A stretch of DNA of 64,000 nt from Chytridium lagenaria (taxonomy: Eukaryota; Chytridiomycota; Chytridiomycetes; Chytridiales; Chytridiaceae): positions 124,001-188,000 of the forward strand of contig JAHLKC010000029.1 in assembly GCA_025449115.1 (NCBI GenBank), in the 5' to 3' direction. Of this stretch, positions 1 to 12,200 are shown piece by piece. The translations under genes were made by a program, and so were the position numbers. Each line of letters opens with the position of its first letter. Within the stretch, counting starts at the first letter, position 1. The notes under the pieces are model-generated. The model saw only the letters and a program-made list of their open reading frames with translations, was not told the DNA's origin and ran no database searches.

Positions 1-1
1 G

Positions 2-244
2 ACGAGGTATGGGAGGGAGAAGGTTGGAGGGATTTTGTTGACGGCTTCGCCACCGCTTTCGATGCCGTTGTCGCCGCAGCCTTTGGATGCGAATGTGTAT
101 ACGCAGAATGGGAGGACGGGGAGGACAGGGTCGATGAGTGCGTCGAATATGTATCGACGGAGGGCACAGGGGGTTTCTTTGGCAACGTCACCTACGATGG
201 TTGCGACGAAGAATGAGGGGGGGATCGGGGGTGTTGTGAGATGA
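2..244 (+). CDS. C-terminal end of an unrecognised protein (partial)
   Basis: An open frame enters from the left edge and runs about 80 codons to a TGA at 242-244. The visible tail is rich in Ser, Pro, Gly, Arg and Thr and looks disordered; it contains short pieces such as LTASPPLSMPLSPQPLD and ends GGIGGVV-R. No domain, signal or membrane segment is visible. About 245 bp separate it from the next gene on the same strand. It could also be a chance open frame in G-rich DNA, because nothing in it is conserved enough to identify. Confidence 0.35.
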   Translation, partial: TRYGREKVGGILLTASPPLSMPLSPQPLDANVYTQNGRTGRTGSMSASNMYRRRAQGVSLATSPTMVATKNEGGIGGVVR

Positions 245-488
245 TGAAAATGGGTTTTCTTGTATATGTTTTTTGTGGGGGTCGTGTTTTTTATTTTGCA
301 TGCAAGAATCATAGGTGACGTTGCCATTTCCTGTTGTGTTTCGCATTCATTGTATGTTCAAACCTCTATTCTCCCCTCCGCGTTTTTGTGAGTTTTTTCC
401 AACTTGTGTTTTTTTTTGGGGGGGATTTTCTTATCGCACTCGCTGTAGTCACACGTACATTCAAAATCAAGTCAAAGCAAACATTTTG

Positions 489-2161
489 ATGGCCTCCATC
501 ATCCAATACTTTGTTGAAGGCAACGAAAAGTTCTATGCCAAAGATGAAATCAAGCAAACCGAGGTGAGATCGCAGACAACACTTTAGCATGACTGAACTC
601 CATCTCTTTAAAAAGTCCTACTTTGCATCGCACACTCAAGGCTTGAAAGTCGAGGTCAAGTATTCTGGTGAACCACGCGGTAAAGGGCTTTTTGCAAAGG
701 ACGATGGGTTTCAACCTGGAGAGGTGATATTGATGGAAAAGGGGCTTCTTACGATGCAATCGTTGAGTAACAAGGTATGGGGGGGGTGAATTGGTTCATT
801 GCATTTCTGATCTTTGGAAAAGGGGGTATCAAAGGTTTGCAGTCAATGCTTGCATTTTGTTGGAGGATTACAGATGCAGGTTTGAAGTGGGGAGTTGAGT
901 TTGTTTTAAAAGTCGTAGGTTGAACATTTGCTGCAACGATCGCTTTCAGAGGGGGACGTTAAGAAGTTGGAGAAGATTTGGAATAAAGCCAAAAACATAC
1001 ATCCGGCATTCAAGGCAGAGGTGCCATGTGGTAAGCATGTTGAATTCTATGTTTCACTTATGTATTGGAAAAGGTGGCAACTGCCCAGAGGTTTACTGTT
1101 CGGAAGAATGCAAAAAGTTGGATTATGACCATGGTCACGATTTCCTCTGCATGAATAGCCTAAATCCCCATATGCTCGACTTTATCGGTCACTGCAAACA
1201 TACCAACGAGGCGTTTTACCTTGTAGCAAAGCTCTACGCTCGCATCGCAGCCGATGTGAGAAGAAACGGGAAATCGTTAAAGGAAGCGTTACTCCCGTTT
1301 CGACTTTTCGTGAAAGACGTTTGGTGGAATGTGTGCGAACCGAATGAAGAAGAAGATCCGGAAGATTTTAAAGTGATTTTAACGACACTTGTGGAGGATA
1401 CGACGCAAGTGTTTCAGTGGTTATTTTCAGAGGTGAACGAGATTAAAGAAAGTGAGTACACACACACACTTTCATCGCGACTAAAACAAATATGGTTTCA
1501 GTTTTAACGTTCGACTTTTTGGCGCTTATGCTGGGGCTCTTTGAAAGGAATAATGTGTCGATTGTCACGCCGTCCCCGATTTTAGCGATTTTCGGGGATA
1601 TCTCTGGAGAACTTAGTGAACAGATCATTGAACGACTCAAGGCTATTTCGTTGCTTGAGAGGTATGGAATTGGTGGGGATGAAGATTCCGATACAGAGCC
1701 TATGGAGGATTATGAAGATTTTAATCCTCTGTCACCTTTCGAGACATTGATTGCGGAAGGTAATTTTTTTAAAACCCCCCCCCCATACTAACATGTAAGG
1801 TACCGGTCTTCATACCCTCCAAGCGTCGATTAACCATTCTTGCAATCCCAATGCGATTGTGTTTAAAGATGACAGTCATTTAGCTCGGAAATCCGGGGAG
1901 GAGAGTTCCCCCATAAAGCCTGTCTATGATGGAAGGTCTGTTGTGAAAGCGATACGGAGAATTGAACCTGGGGAAGAGATTTTGGTGAGCTATCTCGATG
2001 ATAATCTAAATCATGGGAAGGAGGAGGAGGAGGAGGAGAAGGAGAAGGATAAGAGGTATGAGGCAGGGGAATTGAAGTGGAGGGCTAGATCATTGAGGGA
2101 ATATGGGATTAGTGCATGTAGTTGTAGTAAATGCACGCCATCTGCTTCATCATCAATATAA
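489..2161 (+). CDS. SET/MYND-domain lysine methyltransferase (SMYD/SET5-like)
   Basis: A likely protein lysine N-methyltransferase that transfers methyl groups from SAM to histone or other lysines. I read about seven exons from ATG 489, with introns near 564-615, 775-834, 880-919, 1031-1073, 1451-1498 and 1760-1799. The SET N-terminal strand (VEVKYSGEPRGKGLFAKDDG, then GEVILMEKGLL) comes first. A MYND-type zinc site follows: CSQC, then GGNCPEVYCSEECKK and a His/Cys pair. A helical insert is next, then the SET core NHSCNPNAIVF and GEEILVSYLDD. A post-SET CSCSKC ends the protein. The core Asn-His and Tyr are present, so it looks active. The intron at about 1760 has a clear TACTAAC branch site. 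A Glu-rich stretch after the SET core (about 2020-2050) is low complexity. Family membership is firm; the substrate is not known. Confidence 0.85.
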
Positions 2162-2346
2162 ACAATCGTCATGATGGGACTCTTCCTTTGAAATACGCAT
2201 GAATGATGTCGAGACCTTTGCGTTGACAATAGTACAACAAAGCTCGAAAAAAAAATTTCACAGTTGAGAGTCCGAAACACAGCTTTGAGAGGCACCTAAA
2301 CGGACAAGGAAGCTGGTCTCGGACGACGTTTCAACAAACAGCCAAG

Positions 2347-4744
2347 ATGATGATTTCTGCGCTTGTCGATAGCGACTCAGATGAAGAGTCGGAGGACCTC
2401 AAGAAATCCATACCTACACCTCCACCTGCCACCTCTAAACCCGCACCTCGTGAACATGGACAAGGAGGAGATGGACGGATATCCAATGTTACCGATAAGA
2501 ATGGAGTGGAAACCCGGATGGAGGTGAATGTAGCGGACACGAGGGAGGATGGGGATACGGGGGTGGAGAATGTTGTCGTGCCGGAACCACCAAAGTATTG
2601 GACGGAGGTATCGAGAAAGGGGGTAGTGGTTGAAGGCAAGAATTATATAGACGGAAGGAAAGGAATTCTGACGCCTATTTTTATAGGATTTTTGCCATTT
2701 AAAATACCTATTGAGAAGGAACATCAGATGGATGAAGAGTATGTATTTACGCCGGAAATGGTAGGCGGGTTTCATTTAGAATTCTTGTTAACAATGTATT
2801 TTTTTTAGTTTGTTGCAACTCAGATGAAGAATGGTGAATGTGAACTTCAAATGGTTATAAGTCTGGTTCCTGAAGAGGAGGAAAAAATCAGGTAATTTGT
2901 CGTCGGAAAATATCCTTTTTATTTTATTCTTGACGAAGCTTATGATATACTAGATATGATTCTTCAGTTTGGGATAAGCATCAGGTGTGCTTTGAGTTCT
3001 TCTCACCCTCTTTATATTATGCAACATGTATTATCAACATCGCATCTTAACTTTTTGCATGGTTTCTTGTGATTAGATCAGATACGTTAACATTGGTTGT
3101 ACTGATCCTTACATGCCACCGACGGAGGTAAAATATTTGTTTGGTTTTCCTCTTTCTTACAACCTTTTTTTAAAAAAATTTAGAAAGAGATAAAGGTTTT
3201 CGTCAAGGTACCCAAAGTGATTACATGTAAAAAAGTACTGACATTTGTAATCAGACATGCGCAATGGTATTTCGTAGAGTAAGTGTTTTCAAATCCATCA
3301 TGTACTTGTTATCGCTCATTCTTTATGAAAGCTTTCTGTAATGACTAAAATTGTTTGCAGAATCCCAACAAGAATATAGGCGTTCATGACATTCTCTCTC
3401 ACAATGTGGCCGGGTACCTGATCGTTTGCTACCTTGTCGAAGAGGTTGGATGGAGCGTTCACAGATCTGTAGAGGCTTTCCATAATGCTCGACCACCTGG
3501 CATATACTCATGTAATATTTATTTCCTTGCTTTCGGTTTTAACATCTTTTAGGCTTTATGCTTGATTCCCTTTATTCGCGATATTCCGAAACCATGCCCC
3601 TAAATTCCAGGTACCCCGATCCACCATCTTGGGATACAGATTACATAGCTTTGAAAAATGTGAGAAAACTTTCATAAGTTATAATAACCTGTATGTTATA
3701 GTTAAAAAAAGCAGAATCCGCCAGTGTTTTCAAAGTTCCTTCCTTGCCTGCCATAAAAAAAAGATCCATTACACCTGAGAATGAATCACCATCAAAACAT
3801 CCTCGGACATCACCGGATCCTGCAAAGTCGCCGAGTTCTCCACGGATTGGGGTGCATGTGAAAACACCACATCTTGAAAGACTTGTGGACAAATTGTGCA
3901 AGCTATTAGAAAAACCTTATGGTATGATGGCATGCGTTGACTGTTGGCTAATTGTACCAGAAACTGATGTCCGGTTTCCTCCCTTTCTTCGATCCGCAAG
4001 TCCCCTTCCAGAAAACCTTAGTACATTAAAGGAGGGGAACTATTGGGCGACTTGGAAGGTTGGCATTTTATTTTTTTGGCTTGTTGAAAGGTATATATAA
4101 TACTTATCATCTTTGCAGACACAAGGAACGCACTACACGATGATGATTATTAGTGAAGGGGTGTTTCTTTACTCTGCTGACGGCGAACTCTCCCACGTGA
4201 AGATTACTTTTCCGAGTGCATCTGGGCCGGCCGGTGGACAACCTCCGACTCTAAATAATACGGTTATACAGGGAGAGATGGTCGTGGACGTGGATAATAA
4301 TACGGTAAGCGGTAGTCACTTCATTTGTGGGATTAATATCTGCATCAGAGTACACAACGATTTCTGATCACAGATATCTTGGTACTCGAGGGCCAGCCCC
4401 TGTATTCACAAGTACCTCTACGAAAACGACTAGACATTGCCCAAGCAAAACTCATCCAACCTCGCAATATGCAACCCGCCATGACAAGGACCGATTATTT
4501 TCGTGTTCGTCTTAAATCATACGTTCCCGTGTTCTGCGATCCTGCCACCGACAAGGAGCATTCCAAGACTGGACGTTTGGCGGCGCTGGTTCGTGAATTG
4601 ACGCCTACACTTCCTCATGCTTGGGATGGGGTTGTGTTCGTGCCTGAAGGTGTACAGTTGGAGGAAAATGTCCATGTATGGACCTTGCAAGATCAGGTCT
4701 GGAAGACCTTCGACGATTTGCTGTCTGCTTTAAATAGCGTGTAA
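2347..4744 (+). CDS. mRNA capping enzyme-like protein with substituted catalytic motifs
   Basis: The layout follows metazoan/plant-type bifunctional capping enzymes: an N-terminal cysteine-phosphatase RNA triphosphatase followed by a GTase nucleotidyltransferase. An acidic, Pro-rich N-terminus precedes IGFLPFKIPIE and LQMVISLVPEEEE, which correspond to the start of the triphosphatase. The P-loop reads GVHDILSHNVAGYLI where active enzymes have HCxxxxxRTG, so Cys is Asp and Arg is Val. The helix after it (VHRSVEAFHNARPPGIYS) is strongly family-like. In the GTase part the KxDG motif reads WK-TQGTHY across an intron, so Lys remains but Asp is Gln. Motif IIIa (NNTVIQGEMVVDV) and motif IV (HAWDGVVFVPEG) are kept. 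Motif V is not recognisable and the protein stops soon after, without an OB fold. Homology is convincing; loss of both activities is inferred. About eight introns are needed. Confidence 0.75.
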
Positions 4745-4787
4745 AGGCGTGGTTATGATACGTTGTTGTATATAGCTGATGTAGTAT

Positions 4788-5491
4788 CTAATAATGCACA
4801 AATGGCCGGTATTCTCCCCGACTTAAACTGACGGAGACGCAGATGTATGGCAAATGGTAAACGAGTATGTGCCATGCCTGGTAGAACTTTCAGAACTACT
4901 CGTTGAACTAATTTGTACTTACTGAATGCAAGATGGAATAGGCGAGAACCCACTTGTTACCAAGAAGCTCTGATAGTACCAAACATGTTACGGCTGTTGG
5001 GCCCACCCATGCCGTCTCTATAGTCGTTGATACTGCCGCGATGGTCCTAAAACCACACGTAAGAAATATTCCTCCCACTGCGAGTAAAGAAAACGCGCGG
5101 TCCAGCGACAGCAGTAATTTTTCCTCATTTACTGGTGATATGGCTGGAGGATTGGTCGGATCTCTTAGAAAGCGCTTGAGGAAGGATGGAAATATGATAA
5201 CTCTTGGACCAGAGAGGTTGTGGGAGCGGTAGTTACGTTCACACAAATGGTACATAGAGCTGAACGTCATTGAGAGGATGAGGATAGGAGTAAGGATCGG
5301 TGACCTTTACACAATCAGATTAGACAGAGATAAGAGCCTTAGGGCATGTAAACTTCAAACCGTGATACGATGATCGCACGAAGAGCATAGAGGTTGGTGA
5401 CTGTCAGGAGGATGTTGTGTATTCGTCTCCCCTTTACACATTTGCAGCCAAACTTTCTGTAAGCGTCGTCTTGTGCGTTGGAGGGATCCAT
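4788..5491 (-). CDS. CREST-superfamily membrane protein (TMEM8/myomaker-like, DUF3522)
   Basis: A small multi-pass membrane protein read from the minus strand, ending at TAG 4788-4790. Features match the CREST family (alkaline ceramidase, PAQR, TMEM8/myomaker). There is a helix ending MTFSSMYHLCE (the Ser-x-x-x-His element), then LSLDRAFSLLAVGG (the Asp element), then hydrophobic helices around IETAWVGPTAVTCLVLSE. If an intron of about 45 nt near 4880-4924 is removed, the last helix reads SILH-SAWHILVYH, giving the expected HxxxH pair. CREST members are thought to be zinc hydrolases or lipid-acting proteins of Golgi or plasma membrane. The first exon probably begins at ATG 5491 (MDPSNAQDD); an in-phase link to the next exon is not clean, so either a further intron or a sequence error lies near 5280-5350. 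A second ATG at 5543 is possible. The family call is moderate. Confidence 0.5.
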
Positions 5492-5541
5492 TTTCGTTGC
5501 ACAATAGTTTGTCCGAATTGTCAGCTTCAAAGAACGACGAC

Positions 5542-8500
5542 ATGGCGGGGTTTTGGACCTTGGTGTTGACACTGCTGTTAGCTGTACTTACGACTCATGC
5601 ACGGAGAGAGATTACATGGTGAGGATGAGGAGGATTCATTGCCATGATGTTATGTGATGATGATTCTTAGAATTTAATGTACAATTTAAATTTAGGAGGG
5701 TTAGAATATATCAAGGAAACGACACATCACAAAGTGTGTCGTATCTGGAGGAAAATACAAACTATACAATGCTTGTGCAGATGGCGCATGAGGTGGGTGT
5801 ATTTTTTAAAAACGAGCAGATTATAACGTTGAATGTCTTTTGATTAACTTATAGAACGGAACTGCTTGCCATATATGTGGTTACGAGTTCTCAAACAATG
5901 GAGGGTTTCCTGTGATGGTAGCGAATATGAAGCAGTATGCTTTACGATACTTTTCAGTACTTCCGACCATTACCAACTGTAAACTAGTATTCGACCTGGT
6001 CTAATAATTATAGTCAATACTGCACTCATTGAAGATTCTGGATGGGCATTTCAGCTTAATACATCTGCAGCTGGAATTGTCGACTTTACTATGCAATCAA
6101 ACGGAGTATCGACATCGTTCTCGACAACGGGGAATGTGAACGATAAAGTTTTTCATTTTGGAGTGACGTGGCTATCTTCTTTGCTGGTATATCTTATTTT
6201 TGGCAACTCTAATGACCTCTTCCTAGGCATTAAAACCGACCGCACAGCTAGATTCAATCAAGCTTGCATCCCCATCCAGTTTTGTTGCACACGTTGTTCC
6301 AGATGTTTCCACAATTGCTTTCGGGACATTTCAATATGGCAGCAACATTTCAGATTCCATCATGTTTTTCTCCGACAACTTTTTCGAAACTTACACGGCT
6401 GTTCCCTTGGTTCTTCCATTTCCCCGTAAGACGACTGGTTCTATTTTAGTTTAGCTCAAGTCATTCTAGCTCAAAATCGCTGTGAAGGGTCCTCCCCGTT
6501 TTTAATTGACGGGGCCCTTTTCAGAAAGAGTTTGATTTTAAACACGGCGATGGGGATATTGAGGTTTGATTCGACGGTTTGAAAATCGAGGTGGTGTAGT
6601 TTTAATCCAATTAGCGGAAATTGTGGGAAAATATCATTCCGTATTGCACGATGGCGTTTTATCCTTCGCAACGCCCACCATATCGCAGAGAAGACTGCTC
6701 ACATGTTATAGTAGCCGGATATAAGACATCATCCTTCCAAACCCTGTGGAGAGTGCGTCCGGATTCTAACTTTATTGAAGAGTTATTGGTTAGTTCATAT
6801 CTAGTTTACTACGTGTGATTCTTTACTAATAACTAATCTTGTGGCAATTTTTAAACTGACCTCGCGTATCTAAAGGACTTGAAAAACCGGACTATCTCCG
6901 ATGTTTTTCCAAACATTCAAGTGGCTGCCGCTTCATCGTCCTCAATTGATTGTGGGAGTGTGACGGTTCTTGTGCAGACACAAAGCAGTTATAAGATTAT
7001 TGAATACACGTCACGAAAGGTAAGTGACTTTAGTGAACATTTGGCTCATTAATGTAGGAATGGAAATCTATGTTTGACTTCCCATCACGAATTAATATTG
7101 GTAAATTGTGGTTATTGATACCTTCTATATGCACTTCAGACGCTGTTGAGCTAATTATGTTATCGTTGTTAGGAGGAAACACGGCGTTTAGAAAGCTGAC
7201 AGCTGCCGACAACTCCGCATCGTCCGCCGAAACGTCTGCGCCGCTTGTTCTAACTGGAATGAACTATGGCCAAAGTTTAGGCAAGGAGCTTTTCTTTTGG
7301 GGAAATACCGCTCTATTTAGGTACGAGACATGTGTGCCATGACAAATTTGGAAATTGACCCATAACGAAGTCCGGACGGAGGTATTTCGGTGTATCAAAT
7401 GATGGAACTTTCTCGGGATACGATGGTCTCTACATTTTCATCGGCTAATGACGACTCATATGCAATGTCTCTTTCAGATAATTCTGTAAGCACGTACATT
7501 CGTTTAGTCAATTGAAAAAACTTATAGATTTGGTTTGGGCAAGTGGGAAAGGATATTTTACAAGTGCGACCTCCGCGAATCTCCGATCCTGGTTCTAAGA
7601 GTTATTTTAAGCCAATGTTTGATCACGATAGTGTGATAGTTGAGGTTGAGGTGATGACAACGGGCACCGATCTACAAATTCGCCCACAGTTACTTAGCCT
7701 TGACAGCGCTATTCGTCGAGGCGAATTGATATCTGGGGTTTGTTTTATTCCATATACCTTGTTATTAAATTGTGACAGAAAAGCTGTCCTTACTCTGACC
7801 ATCGAGTTCGCTGGATCCTTTAGCCCAGATTTTGTGCGAGAGTAATGCAATTTTAAGATATTTTCTGACCTATTGTAGCACTACTTTAGTTAATTCCAAT
7901 GAAGTCGGACTGCCGCCTGAAATCTACTTGGATAGATTCGGAGAGTACCAGTTTACCGTGGATGTGACGGCATCCCCTGATCATGCAGACCCACGATCGA
8001 TTGGTCTAGGCTTTATAGTTTACGGACAAAACTCGATCCGTGTTGATACTCAAAAGGAAATGCTTACATCGTTAATTACCAGATTTTATGTAATGGATCT
8101 CCTTGTACGATATCTTTAATTATGTAGGTCACTATCGTGGATCTTGGAATGCAGGAGCAGTCTCTGCCGGGAGAGTCGTTAGCCACATCAGTGCTTAAAA
8201 TGCATGTTTTAGAGTCTCATCTGTCTTGTCGTGTGATCAATACTGAAATGGTAAAACTTATATTTGGTGTTGAAGTTAATCTCCCATTTAGATTCCTGTC
8301 GTAACTTCACTGGCCGTTTATTCTGGTTGCGCACCTTATCGCCATGTGGCCTTGCTTTATAACGCCAGTACTTTTGCCTGTCCCGACTCGCAGTTTGATA
8401 TCCCCTGTTTCTTTTTTGAAGATGGTAAGAAAGATTTCGGATAATATAAAATTCTAAAATGTGTTTATAGTCGCACGCATCAAATATATAGTTATCGACG

Positions 8501-9236
8501 ATGTGACGAATGCTACCTTTGAATATTCCGATAACTATCGTATGAGAGTCATTGGGGGAGGTGGATCATATGAAAGCATAGCCAACTTTTCCCGAATCAA
8601 ATTATCCTTTCTTCAAATCCTAACTACACCCACCCATCCCAGCATCTAGTTTGGGCATCCGGCTATGATGACAGTGATCCGGTAGCCCCAGTATTGAGCA
8701 TCAACAAAAGTGAAATTACGTGAGTTATGAGTTGAAACGTTGTTAATTAATTTCATATTCGCATGTATTTAGTTGGATATGCGCATCTGGAAGTCCATGC
8801 TATGGAGCGCGACCGTCGCGATCAACGTCTGCCGATTTCTTTTTTGTTCTTGAGATGACCACAGACTTTGTGAACCTACGGAGATCCTATTGCCGGCACA
8901 ACGTCAAAACTACTATACGGCTTTACGGATTACCTCTGGAATTCATCACGTCGATTGCAGCTGTTCTTGGCAGTCTGGGAGGAGGACTTTTTATTTTCGG
9001 TGCTATCGTTATTATCAATCGAAAAATTGAGATTGGAAAGAGACAACGCGTCTACCCAGAGACGCAACCGGCAAAGAACATATCTTCTCGCTCTCTTAGA
9101 AAGCAAATGGCGAAAGTACACCCCAGTTCAGACTCAAATCCAGATTTAAAGGGACGAGAAAACCATTCGAGAAGATTTCAAGAAAAGTCTGGAATCTTTG
9201 AGAAGGCAAATTTCCAAAAAAGGGAAAGATGCGTAG
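5542..9236 (+). CDS. CatSper calcium-channel auxiliary subunit (delta/epsilon-like)
   Basis: A long, intron-rich gene for a secreted-type single-pass membrane protein. It starts with a signal peptide (MAGFWTLVLTLLLAVLTTHA). Many beta-rich segments follow, with repeated phrases such as SGVKS-like turns and VFHFGVTWLSSLL, FVAHVVPDVSTIAFGTFQYG and WFGQVGKDILQVRPPRI. The C-terminal third has the conserved cysteine pattern of CatSper auxiliary subunits: AVYSGCAPYRHVALLYN, CPDSQFDIPCFFFED, YRMRVIGGGG, ITWICASGSPCYG, DFFFVLEM and RRSYCRHN. A YGLP turn follows, then one membrane helix (about 8940-9015, SIAAVLGSLGGGLFIFGAIV) and a short basic tail. These subunits form the extracellular canopy of a flagellar Ca2+ channel. 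About 15 introns of 35-55 nt are needed; the join near 6560-6620 is uncertain. The stop at 9234-9236 assumes a last intron at about 9114-9181; unspliced, the frame runs to 9478. Confidence 0.65.
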
Positions 9237-9270
9237 TAGTCAACATATATATGTACAACAATGTATTCAA

Positions 9271-12200
9271 TTATTTAAATAGAAGATTAAGATCCAACAT
9301 TCGCTGCCGAGCCACCTCCTCCTTGTTTCTCTTGCCTTTCGCACGTCTTTCTCCCTTTTTACCCAATCCATCTCCATCTCCGTCATCATTCCGCTTTTCA
9401 AAGGCCATTTCCGCAAGCTTCATCTTTGGCGTCGCTGCAGCTCTAATATGTTCTCCTCTATCGTTTCCTTTGAGATAAAGCGAACGGTGTGAACCGTCCG
9501 CGTCTGCCCCATACGATGAACACGGTCAATGGCCTGCTGCTCAACGGCAGGATTCCAATAAGGCTCCATGATGTAAACACGAGAAGCTATGGTTAAGTTC
9601 AGTCCAACCCCCCCCGCTTTCAGCGAAAGAAGAAGAACACTAAGGTAAGGATCTTGCTTAAACTTTGTTATAGCGTTTGATCGCTCGTTACGGGCTCATC
9701 TTTCCGTCCACACGAGAATATGTAAATCCGTTTTCTGCCAAAGCAGGCTGTTTGCAGGTTTAGTGTCAGCCCTAAAGGTGCTTTATACTTACAGATATCA
9801 AATCTAAAAGGTTCGTCCATTGGCTAAACACGACGCTTTTTGGTGGAAGTTCTCCTTTTCCCACCGACTCGATTCTCGCCGCCGGACAAGTTCTCAATTA
9901 ATGCAAGGACTTTAGAGCTATAACGGAACTCAGACGCTAATAGCATAGGCCTGGCGAAGGGTTCTATTGAATCTCTTAGTTCTTGGCTCTTAACGATATC
10001 TAAGGTATCATCCTCCTGAGGAATAATTAAAACAAATCGATAAATTATTGTAAATGTTTTAAACTACTCACTGTATCTAAATCCTTGACTTCAACTAAAT
10101 CCTTACTTTCGAAAGCAAGGCCGCAATTGGGGCATGACAATGAAGGAGAGTTTGAACTCATAATCGCCAAACATTCGTTGCAAAAACATATGACCACACT
10201 TTGCAAGAAATAATGCCTTTTCTCCGTCCCCCAATCCCTCCATTGTGAGATCACAAGAAGTACATTTATCTTCGCCGCTGTCCTTCAGAAGCGAGAGTAA
10301 GTGCAACGCTTTAGCTTTCGTCAGCGGGCCTTTATCTTCCGATTCTGTACCCTGATTACTAATAGATCCCTTATAGACGTAACTTACGTAAGTCCCTGAA
10401 GTCTAAATCCGCATCCTTGCAAAGTGATGGATGCACACAAATCTGGCGCAAACGGAGGATAATCTCAAGCAAGTGCACATAGTTGCGCATAACATTTCCG
10501 GCCTCCTTCAACCCGTGGAAGATGGTGCGCGCCACGTCGGTGGACGCGGGTATACAAGGATTGCTCCGGCGTTGATAAAGTGATTGTGATAATGTTATCA
10601 ACTTTGTCCGGAAGTGTCAAGATAGGCTTGCCATCAATTTTTTGAGCCTTCGTCCGACGCAGTGTAATGGATTTCATTAAAGTCTGAAGTCGCGTTACGC
10701 CAATGGAGTTGGTGGCAAAGCGAGTAGGCTTCGAAATATACTGATTCCAGGCGCTTTTAGAATTGAAAGGTTGAAGGCCAAGAAATTTGATCAAACTAAA
10801 AAGATCTAAAATTCTAAGAACGGGACATCAAAATAATAAATTAACCATCTAAGCGATTTTGAATCGGGGGTTCCGGTCAAGCACCAACGTCGATCTGAAG
10901 ATAGGAAACAAGCTGCCTTTGCTTGTGCAGTATTGGGGTCCTTAATGATGTGTGCCTCATCTAGTACTACTCTAAACCATGTAATGCTCAATAAAGGTGA
11001 AATCCATTGGGGTATCCATGCCATCAACGTTAACTCCAGCTTTGAGATCCCTGCTGTATTCTGACGATAAAAACGCTGTAAGTAGTCAAAACAACGTCCT
11101 GTAAATGAAAAGGTTAATAACAAACCTTTCATGAAAATAAACTTACATATTTGGAAAGTATACTTGGGTCTTGGCAGCGATTTTGTCCGTGATAAATATT
11201 GACTTTGAGATGATCTGCCTTGACATGTGCCATCACCTGTTCCTCCCAATTCTGGACCGTACTTAGAGGACACACAATAAGAGTACCAGGAGACTTAAAC
11301 CGCCGACTTCCTGACAGAGAAAAAAATTCCTCGCCAGCTCTTTCCTTTAACAGCAATGAGATAATCTCGATAGTTTTCCCCAGACCCATATCATCTTATA
11401 TAAAAGTAAGCGATAGTGAAAACACGTGGTCTTAATACCAGCTAAAATTCCGCCCTTCGTCTGTCCGGGTTCTTCCGGAGAACGCTGACTTGTTATCACG
11501 TTTTTGTATATCCGCGAAGTTTCATCGTATTGCCATAGTGATTTCTTTGGATCGAATCTTTTATGATCAATAATTCGTTCCTTTTCCGCCATAAATTGCA
11601 AAGCTTGTTTCTGATGTTTGTACATGCGGGTGATAAGGGCTGGATCTATAAAAAAAAAAGTGTTACAGAGAAGAATTCACATCTGTTTACAATTCGCAAC
11701 TGACTGAAATTCAAATCTGTCAAAGAAAGTACCTGGCTCCATTTCTGGCAAATCTTCTGCCGCAGTAAGAGCATTATAGATGGCATCAATTTGCGATTTA
11801 GTGTCATTCGCAGATGCCTCGACAGAGACGATTGATCTTGATGAATGTAGATATTGATGCGGGTTCTCGTATGGATGTGATATTGGGCGAAGAACGGCAC
11901 TCAAAGAAATTTTGTTTTGCAGCAAGTATTCTCCTATTTCCTTTCCGGATGATCTGGTACCATAGAGGGTCAAAGAAAGTGAAGCCGTATATTTCTAATA
12001 TGTGTAAGATTACCCAATAATTGCATAAAGAAATAGATATTAGAGCCATAAACTCACATGATACTGCGATTTGGGTATTATAGCTTCTATTCGTAACCGG
12101 TCTAAAAAGGGCGACAATGCACCAGCAACCCTCTTCTCCATGTAACCCAGCTAAACTCTCATGTAAGATGCTTCACTTCATCATAGTAATTAATAAATAC

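Noticed and set aside
3960..4140. Frame error as the cause of the missing KxDG aspartate
   Set aside because: The Lys and the TQG lie on the two sides of an intron whose removal keeps both flanking conserved frames intact; no single-base change gives KxDG.
9237..9478. Read-through extension of the CatSper-type frame
   Set aside because: It runs antisense through the conserved C-terminus of the helicase; a last short intron giving a stop at 9236 is simpler.
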